From Nicotiana tabacum (Eukaryota > Streptophyta > Magnoliopsida > Solanales > Solanaceae), in contig NC_134081.1 of NCBI RefSeq assembly GCF_000715075.1, positions 65,801,653-65,865,652 of the forward strand: a stretch of DNA of 64,000 bases, given 5' to 3'. The position numbers were made by a program, and so were the translations under genes. Positions 35,556 to 47,093 of the stretch are shown here, piece after piece. The notes below the pieces were generated by a model that saw only the letters and a program-made list of their open reading frames with translations, was not told the origin of the DNA and ran no database searches. Within the stretch, counting starts at the first letter, position 1. Each line of letters begins with the position of its first letter.

Positions 35556-38500
35556 TGTTACACCCCTTATTTTTGTATGTGAAAGTACGTTGTAAGTCAA
35601 TTGATGTAAGCTTGAAAATGAGATCCTCTTTGAAAGTATATAAAGTGATTAAATGATGTTATGTGCCATTTTTGCAAGCCTTTAAAAGTTATCATTCGGG
35701 AACAAATGTTTCTAAGGGGACATGTTGTTACACCCAATACTTCATACATTGCTGTCATTATAGGATTATCTAATGTAAGCTCAAAAAGGACGAAATCCTT
35801 CTACAAGGATAAGAAAGGTTTACCGAAATCTTAAGTAAGCTGAGATGAATATGAGACTTGTTAATCATGATTTAAATGTCTTTAAAGTCATCATATGACT
35901 ATATATGATGTTTTGATAGGAAATATAAAGTTTTGAAAAATTGGATTAAAGTTGCGGAAAAATCAACTAAGGATTTGCCTTGTAATGGAGAATTTTGAGC
36001 AATACACTTCGTGTGCTATATGGGGTATTTTTAGGACATATTATATACCACATGGAAGGTATTGGAATGTAGTTTTCAACTCTATTAACCGTTCGTCCAT
36101 ACGACATCCGGATAAAAAGATATAAGCGTTTGAAGAAGGGCCAATGCGTGGGTGCCAAGTAGCACCTTTTTGACTTTTAAAAAACAAAAAAAGGATATTT
36201 ACATTCCTTATCTCGTCTCTTTCTCCAGTTTTACAGAGAGCACGACCATATAACACCCCTAACCTTACCCTTAAGCTCTCTATAAGGGCTTCAAACAAGA
36301 TTATCATCCCGGACACGAAATCAAGAAGCGATAACATTAAAACGATTCCTACGACGTAAGTGTCGCTATATCGCCTCTCTTTTTCTTTGTAGTTTGAGTT
36401 TTGGAATGTATTTTATAGTGAATAATATTCCTAATTTATTTATTTAAGCTTTTAAATATCAAGAAAGGTTGTAAATTTATTTCCTAATAGTTATAACTCA
36501 CGGGACGGTGATCGGAAGTCGTGAGTTCGAGTTATTTGACTTGTAGTGGACTATTTTGTGGGCTGTTTCGTGTTGCTTTTGGGCTGTCGATTTTGCTACT
36601 GTTTAATGGAGTTTTGTAGGAGAAATTGTGTGTATAAACACCATACAATAGCAAAATGGTGGATTAGTCATTCTTTTTAATATTTTCAGGGTGTTTGACG
36701 CTACTATAGTTGTCGTTTTGGGTATGAAGTGATTGGGGTATGTTGGGCTATTGTAAGCTATATATAACATGGATCTCTACTTGAATCCACTGTAAGAGGT
36801 AATTATATTGTGTTATTTCATGTGCTTAAGGTTATCTTGATGTTGATTAAGTTAAATGGATGGACTAGACATGAACTAGTGAATAAAGTTGCTAATTGAG
36901 GATAGTTGGAGTTGTGGATTGTTTTCTTTGTTATAAATATATGGTATATGAATAGAATCATTGATGAATGACTTCATTATCTTGTTAATGATACTAGTAA
37001 TAATTCTATAAGGGGTGATATGGGGTATACTAATTCCAATTGGGCTTGTAGCTCGTCGTGAAGTAGTTGTGACTTGTTGTTGTTATATGGTGTCTAGTTA
37101 TTGATAATGATGTATTGCTGGATTTCTATGGTCATTGTTGTTAGTATATAGTATTGTAGAAGGCTCTTGTTACAAGGGAGATGCTGCCCAAATTTACATA
37201 AACGAGCTACTAGTTTAAGTTACGGACTTGGCCTTTACTCAACACTGATTTTGAATCTCCTTATGCTATGGTAGATTGAGTTGAGTTGTTTGAAGAATTT
37301 CTTGGAAGGTATTAAGGACTCAATGGAGTTAAGGTATGTTAAGGCTATCCATTCTTTCCTTTTGGCATGATCCCTATGATACAAACAAAATGTGCAAACA
37401 CAGAACTTTCATAAATGACTCTATTTATAGAAGTACTAGGGGTATCTATGTTCTTGATTCCCCATGTGTACTATTATTATATCTTCTGTTCATGGGTATC
37501 AGAAAAATACATAAGTTGCTAAAGTTTATCTGAAGGCATATTGATCTTATGACATTCCGAAAAATCTTACTGATTTACTTCACTATGCATTGCATTCATT
37601 TATACATGTACATTGACCCATGACCAGATGGCGTTATATACGCATATATTATATGTATATTGGATATGGAAAAAGGTTATGGCATTATATATGCACCACC
37701 ACCTGATCAGCTGGTATACGTTGATGATTTCGCCTACAGTGGCTGAGATGATATGACGGGATGCCCTCAGAGGCCTGATGATGTTATGTATGCATATACC
37801 TATGCATGGTATGGCATTTATATGCACATGCATGACATTATAATTTATTCATGATTCACAGAGCTATTCAGAATTACAGGTTGAGTTTTTTACTTCATGT
37901 TTCTTTTATGTTTTTTATATACTACTGTCATGCCTTACATACTTGGTACTTTATTTATACCGATGTCCCTTTTGCCTGGGGACACTGCGTTTCATGCCCA
38001 CAAGTCCCAATAGATAGGTTGAGAGTCCTCCTAGTAGGTTATCAGCTTAGCGGAAAGTGTTGGTGCACTCCACATTCTTCGGAGTTGCATATCTAGTCAG
38101 TATGATTTGGACATGTATTGATTGGTATGGCGGGGCTATATCTCAAACTTTATGATATTTATGTACTCGTAGATGCTTGTAGACAGATGTCATGTATATG
38201 GATACTTGTATGGCCTTGTCGGCCTATGTTTTGAGTATACCGATGATCATGTCGGCCTTATAGGCCTGTATGTCACATGTATAAGTTTATGTATCATGTC
38301 GAGTCATCCTATATTTAGTATTCCCTTATGTTTTATTTTGTTTATCTCATGACGGCTCTTATAGACTATTACCCATGATGGTATGATAAGAAAGATACGT
38401 TAAGTTGGTACTCGGTTAAGTAAGGCACCGGGTGCCCGTCACGGCCCATCGGTTTGGGTCGTGACAAATGTGGTATGATAAGAAAAATACGTTACGTTGG

Positions 38501-38558
38501 TGCTCGGTTAGGTAAGGCACTGGGTGCCCGTCGTGGCCCATCGGTTTGGGTCGTGAGA
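35556..38558 (+). mobile_element. Element B 5' LTR
   Basis: About 3.0 kb on the plus strand, inserted into the internal domain of O. It starts TGTTACACCCCTT at 35556; a second TGTTACACCC at 35726 heads a diverged repeat of the first 170 bases. The 3' end is also duplicated: an 88-base unit ending GGTTTGGGTCGTGACA at 38466 is repeated and ends GTGAGA at 38558, next to the primer site. Minus-strand ORF 36041-36337 and others inside are not supported as genes. Confidence 0.75.
38372..38558 (+). repeat. 88-bp tandem duplication at the 3' end of LTR B
   Basis: Two units, each running from TGGTATGATAAGAAA through GTGCCCGTC and CCCATCGG to GGTTTGGGTCGTGA. The second unit abuts the primer-binding site. 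Confidence 0.85.
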
Positions 38559-38562
38559 AAAG

Positions 38563-38576
38563 TGGTATCAGAGCAG
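38563..38576 (+). other. Met-tRNA primer-binding site of element B
   Basis: TGGTATCAGAGCAG, a perfect match to the usual Met-tRNA site, just after LTR B. Confidence 0.85.
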
Positions 38577-39030
38577 TTCTATCCTAGGGAGTCTACAAGC
38601 CATGTCTAGTAGCGTCTTATTTATGGGTGTGTCGTGTACCACATTTATAAGCAGGAGGCTACAGGGCATTTAGGACTGTCATTCTTTCTTCTTACTCTAA
38701 ATCGTGTGGTAGAGCTCAGTTGTAAGAATTCAAACTCCTAAATTGTATTTTATTCGTAATACAACGATACCTACATCCAAAAAAATAGTTGGTAAGAGAT
38801 TGAATATGGCTGTGGAAGAGTTGAGTCAAAGGAATTCGATTTTGCATCATGCTTCTGATGAGTAAATATGAGGTCTTCAGCAAATCATGTATGTAGCAAG
38901 ATGTGTAAGCTTCTTGATAAGGAGCCCTAATGCAAGAATATCTATCCACCTATATCGTAAAAATAAAATAGAGAATCTCAAGGTAGATATAAGTTTCGGC
39001 AATTAAAAGAAGCAAGATGAAGAATGGCAC
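38577..39030 (+). mobile_element. Element B leader, truncated
   Basis: Leader-like sequence with the family words CTACAAGCCATGTCTAGTAG (near 38592) and AGGAGGCTACAGGGC (near 38654). It ends after 450 bases where LTR A starts. No gag is recognisable; the minus-strand ORF 38716-38949 is in the wrong direction and unsupported. Confidence 0.6.
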
Positions 39031-41940
39031 AAGGTACCCAAAAAAATGTCATATTTAATTTAAACATTCATTTTTGTGTTTTATGAAGATGTTGGGAGCT
39101 TACCTGCTATGAGTTACGTATCACCTGGATAGTTGATGTTCAAGTCGTTCCTTTTCTAGAAATATATTGTTTATGAGGCCATTATTAGTATTGTTTTCAT
39201 GTTATGTTACGTTGATTGGATTATGTATGTGTTGTTAGGATTGGTTTCTGGAATTCTCTGACAGGTGGATAGGCCCAGTTACAAAGGAAACTCTAGCGAA
39301 AATATTTGGAAATTTTGGGAGTTAGTAAAATTCGGGAAATTTAAATGTGCGAAAGAAGAGATAAGTTATGTTATGTGTTTGGGGGCGGACTCGACTTCTC
39401 ATTCGAGGACTATTAACATGATGGATACCTATTGGATATGATAATAAGTGTACGAGGTATATTATAAGTGATATGGGGTCTAAGGAAAGTCCTAAGTCTA
39501 AGCCAAGTTGGAAAATTTTATAATAGACTAAAGTTCCAAATGAGTACGCACAAGATCAAATTTTGGGTGCGTATATCTACATATATATAAGAATTTATGT
39601 GATGGAAAATCTATCAAATGAAAGATCTGTGAGTCTAGTTTCTAATACTTCAAACCATTCGTCATTTGGACACTCCTACAAGAAGTTATGTCCAAATTAC
39701 CAAACACAGGCAGAATTTCGACTACCGCACCTGTGGGAAATTCTAGAACACTCCGAAATTTCATTTCCAGACACTTTTTGCACAGCCGCCCCGCGGCACC
39801 CCAAAAATGAGTTTTGATGACCCGAACCCCACTTAATTTAAATCGATTGGGGTTCATTTTTGGGACAATTTCTGGCATTTTAGAGAGAAGGGAGAGCGAT
39901 TCTAGAGAGAGGAAAGGGGAGAACTAAAGATTTCACTACTCTTCCTTGAATCATACCTTGAAATCGCAACAAATGGTTGCTAAGGCTACAAAGAGGTAAG
40001 AATTTCTTTCCCCAATTCTTCAATTTCGAAATCTAACTAGAAATGGGTAATTAGTAAGACGATTCTTGGATGTGAGAGTATTAGTTATACATGCTTGTAC
40101 AAATAAGATTTGTGGGAAGTTTGTTGAGTTCAAATGGGTAAAGATTGGGTTAAAAATGGTAGAAATCTTCAAAGACTTTAATTGAGGATTTGAAAGGCAA
40201 TCCGACGTCGGAATTCGATAATTTTTGCATGGTTGAACTCGTATAGGAACGGGTGTTCGGATTTCGTGAGTTTTTTCGGGATTTGAGACGTGGGTCCCAT
40301 TGTCGATTCTTTTTAAGTGAATTTTGGATTTTAATCCGAAAAATTAGTAAATTCATATGAAATTAATTCCTACGATTCGTATTGAGTATATTAAATTGTT
40401 TGTGACTAGATTTGAAGCTTTCGAACGCGAATTCACAAGGCAAAGGTTTATTGGAATCTTGAATTTGGTTGCGAAGCGAGGTAAGTGACTTGTCTAACCT
40501 TGTGTGGGGGAAATTTCCCCTAGGATTGATATTGATGTGATAATTGTAATGTGTTGAGAGTCATGTACACGAGGTGACGAATGTGTACACGGGCTAAATA
40601 TAGAAAATTATGTATTTAAATTGTGTAGATCACCGTTGCATATTAATTAAATTATTTTATCTTGTTAATCATTGATCTGATTTTTATACTTTAAATTTAC
40701 TTGACCTTTTCCAGCTAATTGTTTTACTTGTTTAGTTGAAACTTAGTTTCTTTTATTTTGTGCATTATTTGAAGGTTGAATTTCTTTAATTTAAATATTA
40801 TTAATATGAAGTATTTGATATCTTAGATTTGGTATTAAGGCAACGTGTTAAAAATTGTGAAATATTATTTTTGCTGAGTTATTTATTCCCGAATATATTT
40901 TGAGATTTTGTACTCATTGTGATTGAGCCGTTAGCTCCCTATTGTGGAAAATATTATTGTTATTGATTTATTTTTGGCAAATTGGAATATTTGAGCACTT
41001 GAGGTACAGATCGTGATATATTATGATATTCATACGCATGCAGTGGTATAAGGTCTGGGTGTTGAAACGCATGTGGTGAGATAAGGGTCGCTTGATACAC
41101 GTAGCTAGTAAGGGAACTACTAGAAGTCATGTGGTATGATAAGGGTGGCTAAAACACGGGAAGCTATTTCGGGAAAAATATTTTCTTTAAAAAATATTTA
41201 ATGTGAAGGCTCCCTCAGTGATATATGAAAATGAGATATTGTGAATTTATTTATGATTTGGGACTACGAGGCAGTACCTCGGGAGTGCCCTTGTTGATAT
41301 TTCTTGATGGCTGCATTTGCCTTTGTTTATTATCGTGATTTTTCTTAAAGTTGTAAATTTCCGTTTTCTTTCCGCGAGGTATTATTTTCCCTTATTCTGT
41401 GTAATTTAATGGTGACATTCTACTTACTTGATTCATTTTCATTGTCATTTATTGTTATTATATTGTTTAACATTTCACCATGTCTTTTATTAATTCCAGT
41501 AGGGCCTGACCTGACATCATCACAACTCTACCGAGGTTAGGCTTGGCATTTACTGGGTACCGCTGTGGTGTATTCATACTATGCTTCTGCACATCTTTTT
41601 GTGTAGATCCAGGTACTTTCTACCGGCCCAGATATCAGTGAGCTACCTCAGTACGAAGACTTCGAGGTATATCTGCCAGCGTCCGCAGACTCCGGAGTCC
41701 CCTTCTATCCTTATTATATTGCTTCTTTATTTTCTTTAGACTCTGATATATAGAGACATTGAGGAAAAATTCTTAGAAGCTTGTGACTTATTCCTACCAG
41801 GTTTTGGGAAGTTGTAATTATGTGAATTGCAGATTTAGTTATTTCAGATTTCTATTGTTATTCCGCATTGATAGGCTTACCTAGTCTTAGAGACTAGGTG
41901 CCATCACGATATCCTACAAAGGGAATTTGGGGTCGTGACA
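39031..41940 (+). mobile_element. Element A 5' LTR (Tekay-type chromovirus)
   Basis: About 2.9 kb, ending GGGTCGTGACA at 41940. Its first kilobase matches the 3' LTR at 47094-48109, roughly 90-93% by eye. The 5' terminus is altered: where the 3' LTR has TGATGACCC, this copy has AAGGTACCC at 39031-39039, so the terminal TG is lost. A TATATATAA box at 39582-39590 is conserved in the 3' LTR. Includes GGCTTACCTAG and GGTGCCATCACGA words near the end, as in LTRs C, D and G. Confidence 0.85.
39582..39590 (+). promoter_or_regulatory. Putative TATA box of LTR A
   Basis: TATATATAA about 550 bases into the LTR, with the same block at 47644-47652 in the 3' LTR. A plausible core promoter for the element transcript, judged by sequence only. 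Confidence 0.35.
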
Positions 41941-41943
41941 AGT

Positions 41944-41955
41944 TGGTATCAGAGC
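41944..41955 (+). other. Met-tRNA primer-binding site of element A
   Basis: TGGTATCAGAGC, a perfect match to the usual site, three bases after the LTR. Confidence 0.9.
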
Positions 41956-42145
41956 TCTAGGATCATAGGTGTTATGAGTCAAAAGCAGGTTTAGTAGAGT
42001 CTCGAGGATCGGTACGGAGACGTCTGTACTTATCTTCGGGAGGCTATGGAACTGTTAGGAAAATGTTCACTTCTTTGATTCCTTATCGTGCGCATTTGTT
42101 GACTTCGAAGTTCTAAACCATTGTCCTTTTATTCTCTCATAGATA

Positions 42146-43408
42146 GTGAGGACAAGCACAACTGGATCTGATGATCAAACACCCCCAACCCCTGTTGGAG
42201 CAGCAAGAGGCCGGAGTCAAGGCAGAGGTCGTGCCAGAGGCCGAGGAAGACCATATGGTGCAGCCAGAGCATCTACATGAGCTGCTGCAGCAGTAAAACT
42301 AGTAGCTCTAGTTGGAGAACAGGCAGCTGAGGCGCCTGTTACTACGCCTGCACTTCAGGAGAGTCTTGCCCGGATTTTGAGCATGTTTGGCACTCTAGGT
42401 TAGGCAGGGTTGATTCCACTTGCTCCTGCCACATCTCAGGCCGAGGGAGGAGCACAGACTCCCGCTGCCCGTACCCCAGAGCCACGAGCCCAAGTTGACC
42501 ATGCCCCAAAGGTTTTACCAGTGCAGCCAGTTGTCCCAGTTCGTCCCGAGGTTAGGGCAGCTGTTTCAGAGAGGGAGCAACTCAGGCTCGAGAGGAAAAA
42601 GAAGTACCACCCTCCCACATTCAGCGGTTTAGCTTCAGAGGATGCTCAGGGTTTTCTTGAGGAATGCCATTATATCCTCCGTACTATGGGTATTATGGAT
42701 TCCAGTAGGGTTTCTTTCACGGCATTCCAGTTTAGAGGAGCGGCCTACCAGTGGTGGCGGGCATACGAGTTGGATAGTCCGGCTGAGGCAGCTTCACTCA
42801 CTTGGACTCAATTTTCAGATATGTTCTTGAGGGAGTATGTTCCTCAGAGTCTTAGAGATACATGGCGCACAGAGTTTGAGCAGCTGCGCCAGGGTTCTAT
42901 GATTGTGTCAGAATATGTGGTCCAATTCAGTGAGTTGGCTAGGCATGCACCAGCCTTAGTTGCTACTGTTCGAGAGCGGGTTCATCGATTTATTGAGGGG
43001 CTCCACCCTAGTATCAGATTTATTATGGCCCGAGAACTGGAGATGGACAACACATACTAGCAGGTGGTGTCAATTGCTAGGAGATTGGAGGGTATGTGAA
43101 CTCGGGAGAGAGAAGAGAGGGAAGCTAAGAGACCTCAAGATTCTGGCACATATAATAATTCTCGTGCCCCAGCTGCAGCCCGTCATGGTAGAGGCTATGT
43201 GAGTCATCCTATTCATTCAGCACTTCCAGCTTCTAGCGGTATTCTAGCTACTCCCAAACCTCAGGTTCCATATTATGCACCGTCAGTGTCTATTGTACCT
43301 CCTGTACAGGGTGCTTTCAGCGGGCAGTCCAGTCGATCAGGCCGGAGCCAGTTCCAGTAGCCACATCCTCCGAGGGCTTATTTTGAGTGTGGTGACACTC
43401 GTCATATC
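42146..43408 (+). pseudogene. Element A gag
   Basis: Capsid and nucleocapsid part of the gag-pol polyprotein. The natural start appears to be a lost ATG, now GTG, at 42146, followed by RTSTTGSDDQTPPTP. That frame stays aligned with the rest of gag-pol through stops at 42401, 43058 and further on, most explained by CAG to TAG or CGA to TGA. An Arg/Gly-rich N-terminus is followed by the capsid domain (PPTFSGLASEDAQGFLEE near 42612; YQWWRAYELD near 42747; FEQLRQGSM near 42876; RFIEGLHPSIRF near 42988). The zinc knuckle at about 43378-43422 reads YFECGDTRHIMRAC: the first Cys of C-X2-C-X4-H-X4-C is Tyr. The remaining pattern is intact. Confidence 0.85.
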
Positions 43409-44296
43409 ATGAGGGCCTGCCCCAGACTTAGGAGGGGTGCACCTCCACAGATTTCTCAGGCCCCACCTATTCTACAAGGCCCTCAGGCTTCTCAGGCCAT
43501 GATCACTGCGGCAGTTGCTACTCCACCTGCACAGCCAGTTAGAGGTGGAGGTCGGACAGGTAGAGGTCGCGCTAGAGGGGGAGGCCAGGCCAGATATTAT
43601 GTCCTTCCTGCTAGGACGGAGGCAGTTACATCCGATTCTGTTATCACAGGTATTATTTCGGTCTGTCATAGAGATGCATCAGTCTTATTTGATCTAGGAT
43701 CCACTTATTCTTATGTGTCATCTTATTTTTCCCCGTATTGTGGCGTATCCCGTGATTTCTTGAGTTCTTCTGTTTATGTATCTACATCCGTGGGTGAAGC
43801 TATTATTGTTGGCTGCGTGTATCTGTCTTGCTTGATTGTTATCAGTGGTTTTGAGACTAGAGCTGATTTATTATTGCTTAGTATGGTGGATTTTGATATT
43901 ATTTTGGGCATGGACTGGTTGTCGCCCTATCACGCTATCCTTGATTGTTATGCCAAGACAGTGGCGTTATCTATGCCAGGTCTACTGCGGCTAGAGTGGA
44001 GAGGTACCTTGGATTATGTTCCTAGCAGGGTTGTTTCATTTCTTAAGGCTCAGCGAATGGTTGAGAAGGGGTGTGATGTGTATCTAGCCTATGTGAGAGA
44101 TGTTAGTGTTGATACTCCTACCGTGGAGTCAGTTCCTGTAGTAAGGGATTTTTCTGATGTATTTTCAGTGGATCTTTCGGGTATACCACCCGACAGGGAT
44201 ATTGACTTTGGCATTGATTTGTTACCGGGCACTCAGCCTATTTCTATTCCACCATATCATATGGCCCCAACAGAATTGAAAGAATTAAAAGAGTAG
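43409..44296 (+). pseudogene. Element A protease and start of RT
   Basis: A 295-codon open segment in frame with gag. A Gly/Arg-rich spacer is followed by retropepsin with the catalytic motif VLFDLGSTYSYVSS (about 43684-43725; Asp kept, the usual Pro or Thr of D-P/T-G-S is Leu), FDIILGMDWLSPYHAILDC (about 43891-43947) and the linker VVRDFSDVFSVDLSGIPPDRDIDF. RT starts at PISIPPYHMAPTELKELKE. The segment ends at two TAG codons at 44294 and 44300, both CAG to TAG in a conserved EQLQELLDKG context. Confidence 0.85.
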
Positions 44297-44933
44297 TTAT
44301 AGGAGTTACTTGATAAGGGCTTCATTCGGCCTAGTGTATCACCTTCGGGTGCTCCTGTCTTATTTGTGAAAAAGAAAGATGATTCTATGCGGATGTGTAT
44401 TGATTACCGCCAGTTGAATAAGGTTACAGTGAAGAACAGGTACCCATTGACTCGTATTGATGACCTATTTGATCGGCTTCAGGGTGCCAAAGTGTTCTCA
44501 AAAATTGATTTGCGGTTAGGATATCATCAGTTGAAGATTCGAGAACCAGATATTCCAAAGACTACCTTCAGGACTCGGTATGGTCATACGAGTTCCTTGT
44601 AATGTCATTTGGGCTGACCAACGCCCCAACATCATTTATGCATTTGATGAACAATGTATTTCAGCCGTATCTTGACTCCTTTGTCATTGTGTTTATTGAC
44701 GATATTCGGGTGTACTCCCGGAGCTGGGAGGATCATGAACAACACCTGAGGACTGTGCTTCAGACTTTGAGAGAAAAGTTGTATGCAAAATTTTTGAAGT
44801 GTGAATTCTGGCTTGATTCAGTGGGATTTTTGGGTCATATAGTTTCATGCGAAGGGATCAAGGTAGATCCGAAGAAGATTGAAGCAGTGCAGAGTTGGTC
44901 TAGACCGTAATCAGCTACGGAGATCCGGAGTTT
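44297..44933 (+). pseudogene. Element A reverse transcriptase
   Basis: RT palm and fingers: [39 protein letters not shown], then [14 protein letters not shown] with the first catalytic Asp. A one-base deletion near 44588 shifts the frame at RYGH/YEFL. The second frame gives [14 protein letters not shown] and the active-site [12 protein letters not shown] (about 44687-44722; the usual Leu after FIDDI is Arg). It continues to [21 protein letters not shown] stop follows WSRP at about 44910. Both catalytic Asp of FIDD are present. Confidence 0.85.
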
Positions 44934-45590
44934 CCTTGGTTTGGCAGGGTATTATCGCCGATTTGTAGAGGGTTTCTCTTCTATTGCTGCACCTATGACC
45001 AAATTTACCTAGAAGGGTGCTCTATTCAGGTGGACCGAGGAATGTGAAGAGATCTTCCAAAAGCTCAAGACAACTTTGACTACAGCCTCAGTATTGGTGT
45101 TGCCTAAAGGTTCAGGGTCTTATATTATGTATTGTGATACATCGCGTATTTGTCTTGGTCCCAGCGCAGTGTTGATACAAGATGGTAGGGTGATTGCCTA
45201 GGCGTCTAGATAGTTAAAGGTACATGAGAAGAATTATCCTGTCCATGACCTCAAGTTAACAGCTATTGTTCATGCCTTAAAGATTTGGCGACATTATTTG
45301 TACGGTGTCAATTGTGAGGTTTATACCGATCATCGGAGTTTACAGCATCTGTTTAAACAGAAGGATCTTAATTTGAGACAGCGGAGGTAGTTGGAGTTGC
45401 TTAAGGATTATGATGTCACCATTCTCTATCATCCAGGAAAGGCCAATATAGTGGCCGATGCCTTGAGTCGTAAGGCGGAGAGTTTGGGCAGCTTAGCATA
45501 TCTACCGATAGGAGAGAGGCTTTTAGCCTTGGATGTTCAGGCCTTGGCCAACCAGTTTGTCATATTGGATATTTCCGAGCCGAGCTGAGT
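44934..45590 (+). pseudogene. Element A RNase H
   Basis: Connection and RNase H domains: [15 protein letters not shown] (about 44934-44978), then LPKGSGSYIMYCDTS with the first RNase H Asp. [18 protein letters not shown] follows, interrupted by two TAG codons, then [16 protein letters not shown]. The segment ends NILYHPGKANIVADALSRK (near 45420-45474). Stops at 45199-45217 and 45388 fit CAG or TAC to TAG changes, and TGA at 45586 fits CGA to TGA. In phase with the RT frame. Confidence 0.8.
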
Positions 45591-46650
45591 TTTGGCTTGT
45601 GTGGTTTCCCAATCTTCTCTTTATGATCGTATCAGAGAGCGTCAGTGTGATGACCCCCATCTGCTTGTCCTTAAGGACACAGTTCAGCACAGTGATGCCA
45701 AAGAAGTCACTATTGGAGATGACGGTGTATTACGAATGCAGGGCAGGCTATTTGTGCCTAATGTAGATGGTTTACGTGGTTTGATTCTTCGGGAGGCTCA
45801 CAGTTCGTGGTACTCTATTCATTCGGGTGCTGCAAAGATGTATCAGGACTTGAGACAGAACTATTGGTAGAGGCGGATGAAGAAAGACATAGTGGAATAT
45901 GTACCTTGGTGCCTAAATTGCCAGCAGGAGAAGTATGAGCATCAACGACCGGGTGGATTACTTCAGAAGTTAGAGATTCCAGAATGGATATGGGAGCAGT
46001 TCACTATGGATTTCATTGTTGGGCTCCCATGGACTCAGAGGAAGTTTGATGCAGTTTGGGTGATTGTGGATAGATTGACCAGGTCAACATATTTCATTCT
46101 TGTAGTTACTACTTACTCTTTGGAGCCGCTAGTCCAGGTTTATATTCGCGAGATCATTCGGCTTCATGGCGTATCGGTATCTATCATCTCTGACCGGGGT
46201 ACGCAGTTTACATCACGGTTTTGGAGGGCCGTACAGCGTGAGTTGGGTACTCGGGTAGAGTTGAGTACATCATCTCACCCTCAGACAGATGGGTAGTCCG
46301 AACTCACTATTTAGATACTGGAGGACATGCTTCGTGCGTGTGTGATAGATTTTGGGGGTGCTTGGGATCAGTTCTTGCCACTTGTGGAGTTTGCTTACAA
46401 CAATAGTTATCAGTCGAGCATTCATATGGCGCCGTATGAGGCCTTATATGGTAGGCGGTTCTGATTTCTAGTGGGTTGGTTCGAGCCGGGTGAAGCTAGG
46501 CTATTGGGTACGGACTTGGTTCACGATGCTTTGGAAAATGTTAAATTGATTCAGGATCGACTTCGTACAGCCCAATCTAGACAAAAGAGTTATGCGGATC
46601 GAAAGGTTCATGATGTTTCATTCATGGTTGGTGAGCGGGTCTTTCGCCCA
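45591..46650 (+). pseudogene. Element A integrase
   Basis: The N-terminal H-H-C-C zinc domain reads HSSWYSIHSGAAKMYQDL, then (after a TGG to TAG stop at 45868) RRMKKDIVEYVPWCLNCQQEK. The catalytic core has FTMDFIVGLPWTQ (first Asp), IISDRGTQFTSRFWRAV (second Asp) and SELTI-ILEDML with the Glu of D-D-35-E, interrupted by TAG codons at 46294 and 46312. The C-terminal part includes MAPYEALYGRRF and KSYADRKVHDVSF. A frameshift lies near 46645. Role in an intact element: insertion of the cDNA into host DNA. Confidence 0.85.
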
Positions 46651-47081
46651 TGAAGGGTGTTATGAGGATCGGGAACAAAGGCAAGTTGAGACCGAGGTAT
46701 ATTGGGCCTTTTGAGATTCTTGAAAGAATTAGAAAGGTGGCTTATAGACTCGCACTACCACCTAATCTCACAGCAGTTCATCTGGTATTCCATGTATCCA
46801 TGCTGCAGAAATATCATGGTGATCCGTCACATGTGTTAGACTTCAGCTCCATTCAATTGGACAAATATTTGACTTACGAGGAGGAGCCAGTAGCTATTCT
46901 AGATTGTCAGGTCGGATAGTTGAGGTCCAAGAGTTATCCTTCAGTTACGATACAATGGAGAGGTCAGCCGATTGAGGCAGCTACCTGGGAGTCCGAGTCA
47001 GACATACGGAGTAAATATCCACATATTTTCACCAGCTCAGTTACTTTTCTAATTCCGTTTGAGGATGAACGTTTATTTTAG
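46650..47081 (+). pseudogene. Element A integrase end and chromodomain
   Basis: GKLRPRYIGPFEILERI (integrase GPY/F-type end), VFHVSMLQKYHGDPSHV, then a C-terminal chromodomain: YEEEPVAILDCQV, a stop at 46917 (CAG to TAG), and SVTIQWRGQPIEAATWES up to DIRSKYPHIF. The polyprotein ends with TAG at 47079-47081. The chromodomain places A in the chromovirus branch of Ty3-gypsy (Tekay/Del type); in that group it is thought to direct integration to heterochromatin. Confidence 0.85.
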
Positions 47082-47093
47082 AGGTGGATAATA
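47082..47093 (+). other. Polypurine tract of element A
   Basis: AGGTGGATAATA-type purine-rich stretch just before the 3' LTR, weaker than the tracts of I and M. Expected primer for plus-strand synthesis. Confidence 0.55.

Noticed and set aside
36041..36337. 98-codon minus-strand ORF in LTR B
   Set aside because: It lies in an LTR, shows no motif, and a second overlapping ORF covers the same DNA.
41944..41955. tRNA gene fragment at TGGTATCAGAGC sites
   Set aside because: These are primer-binding sites complementary to tRNA 3' ends. No cloverleaf or A/B boxes surround them.
42436..42618. Minus-strand ORF opposite gag of element A
   Set aside because: Antisense shadow of the gag frame.
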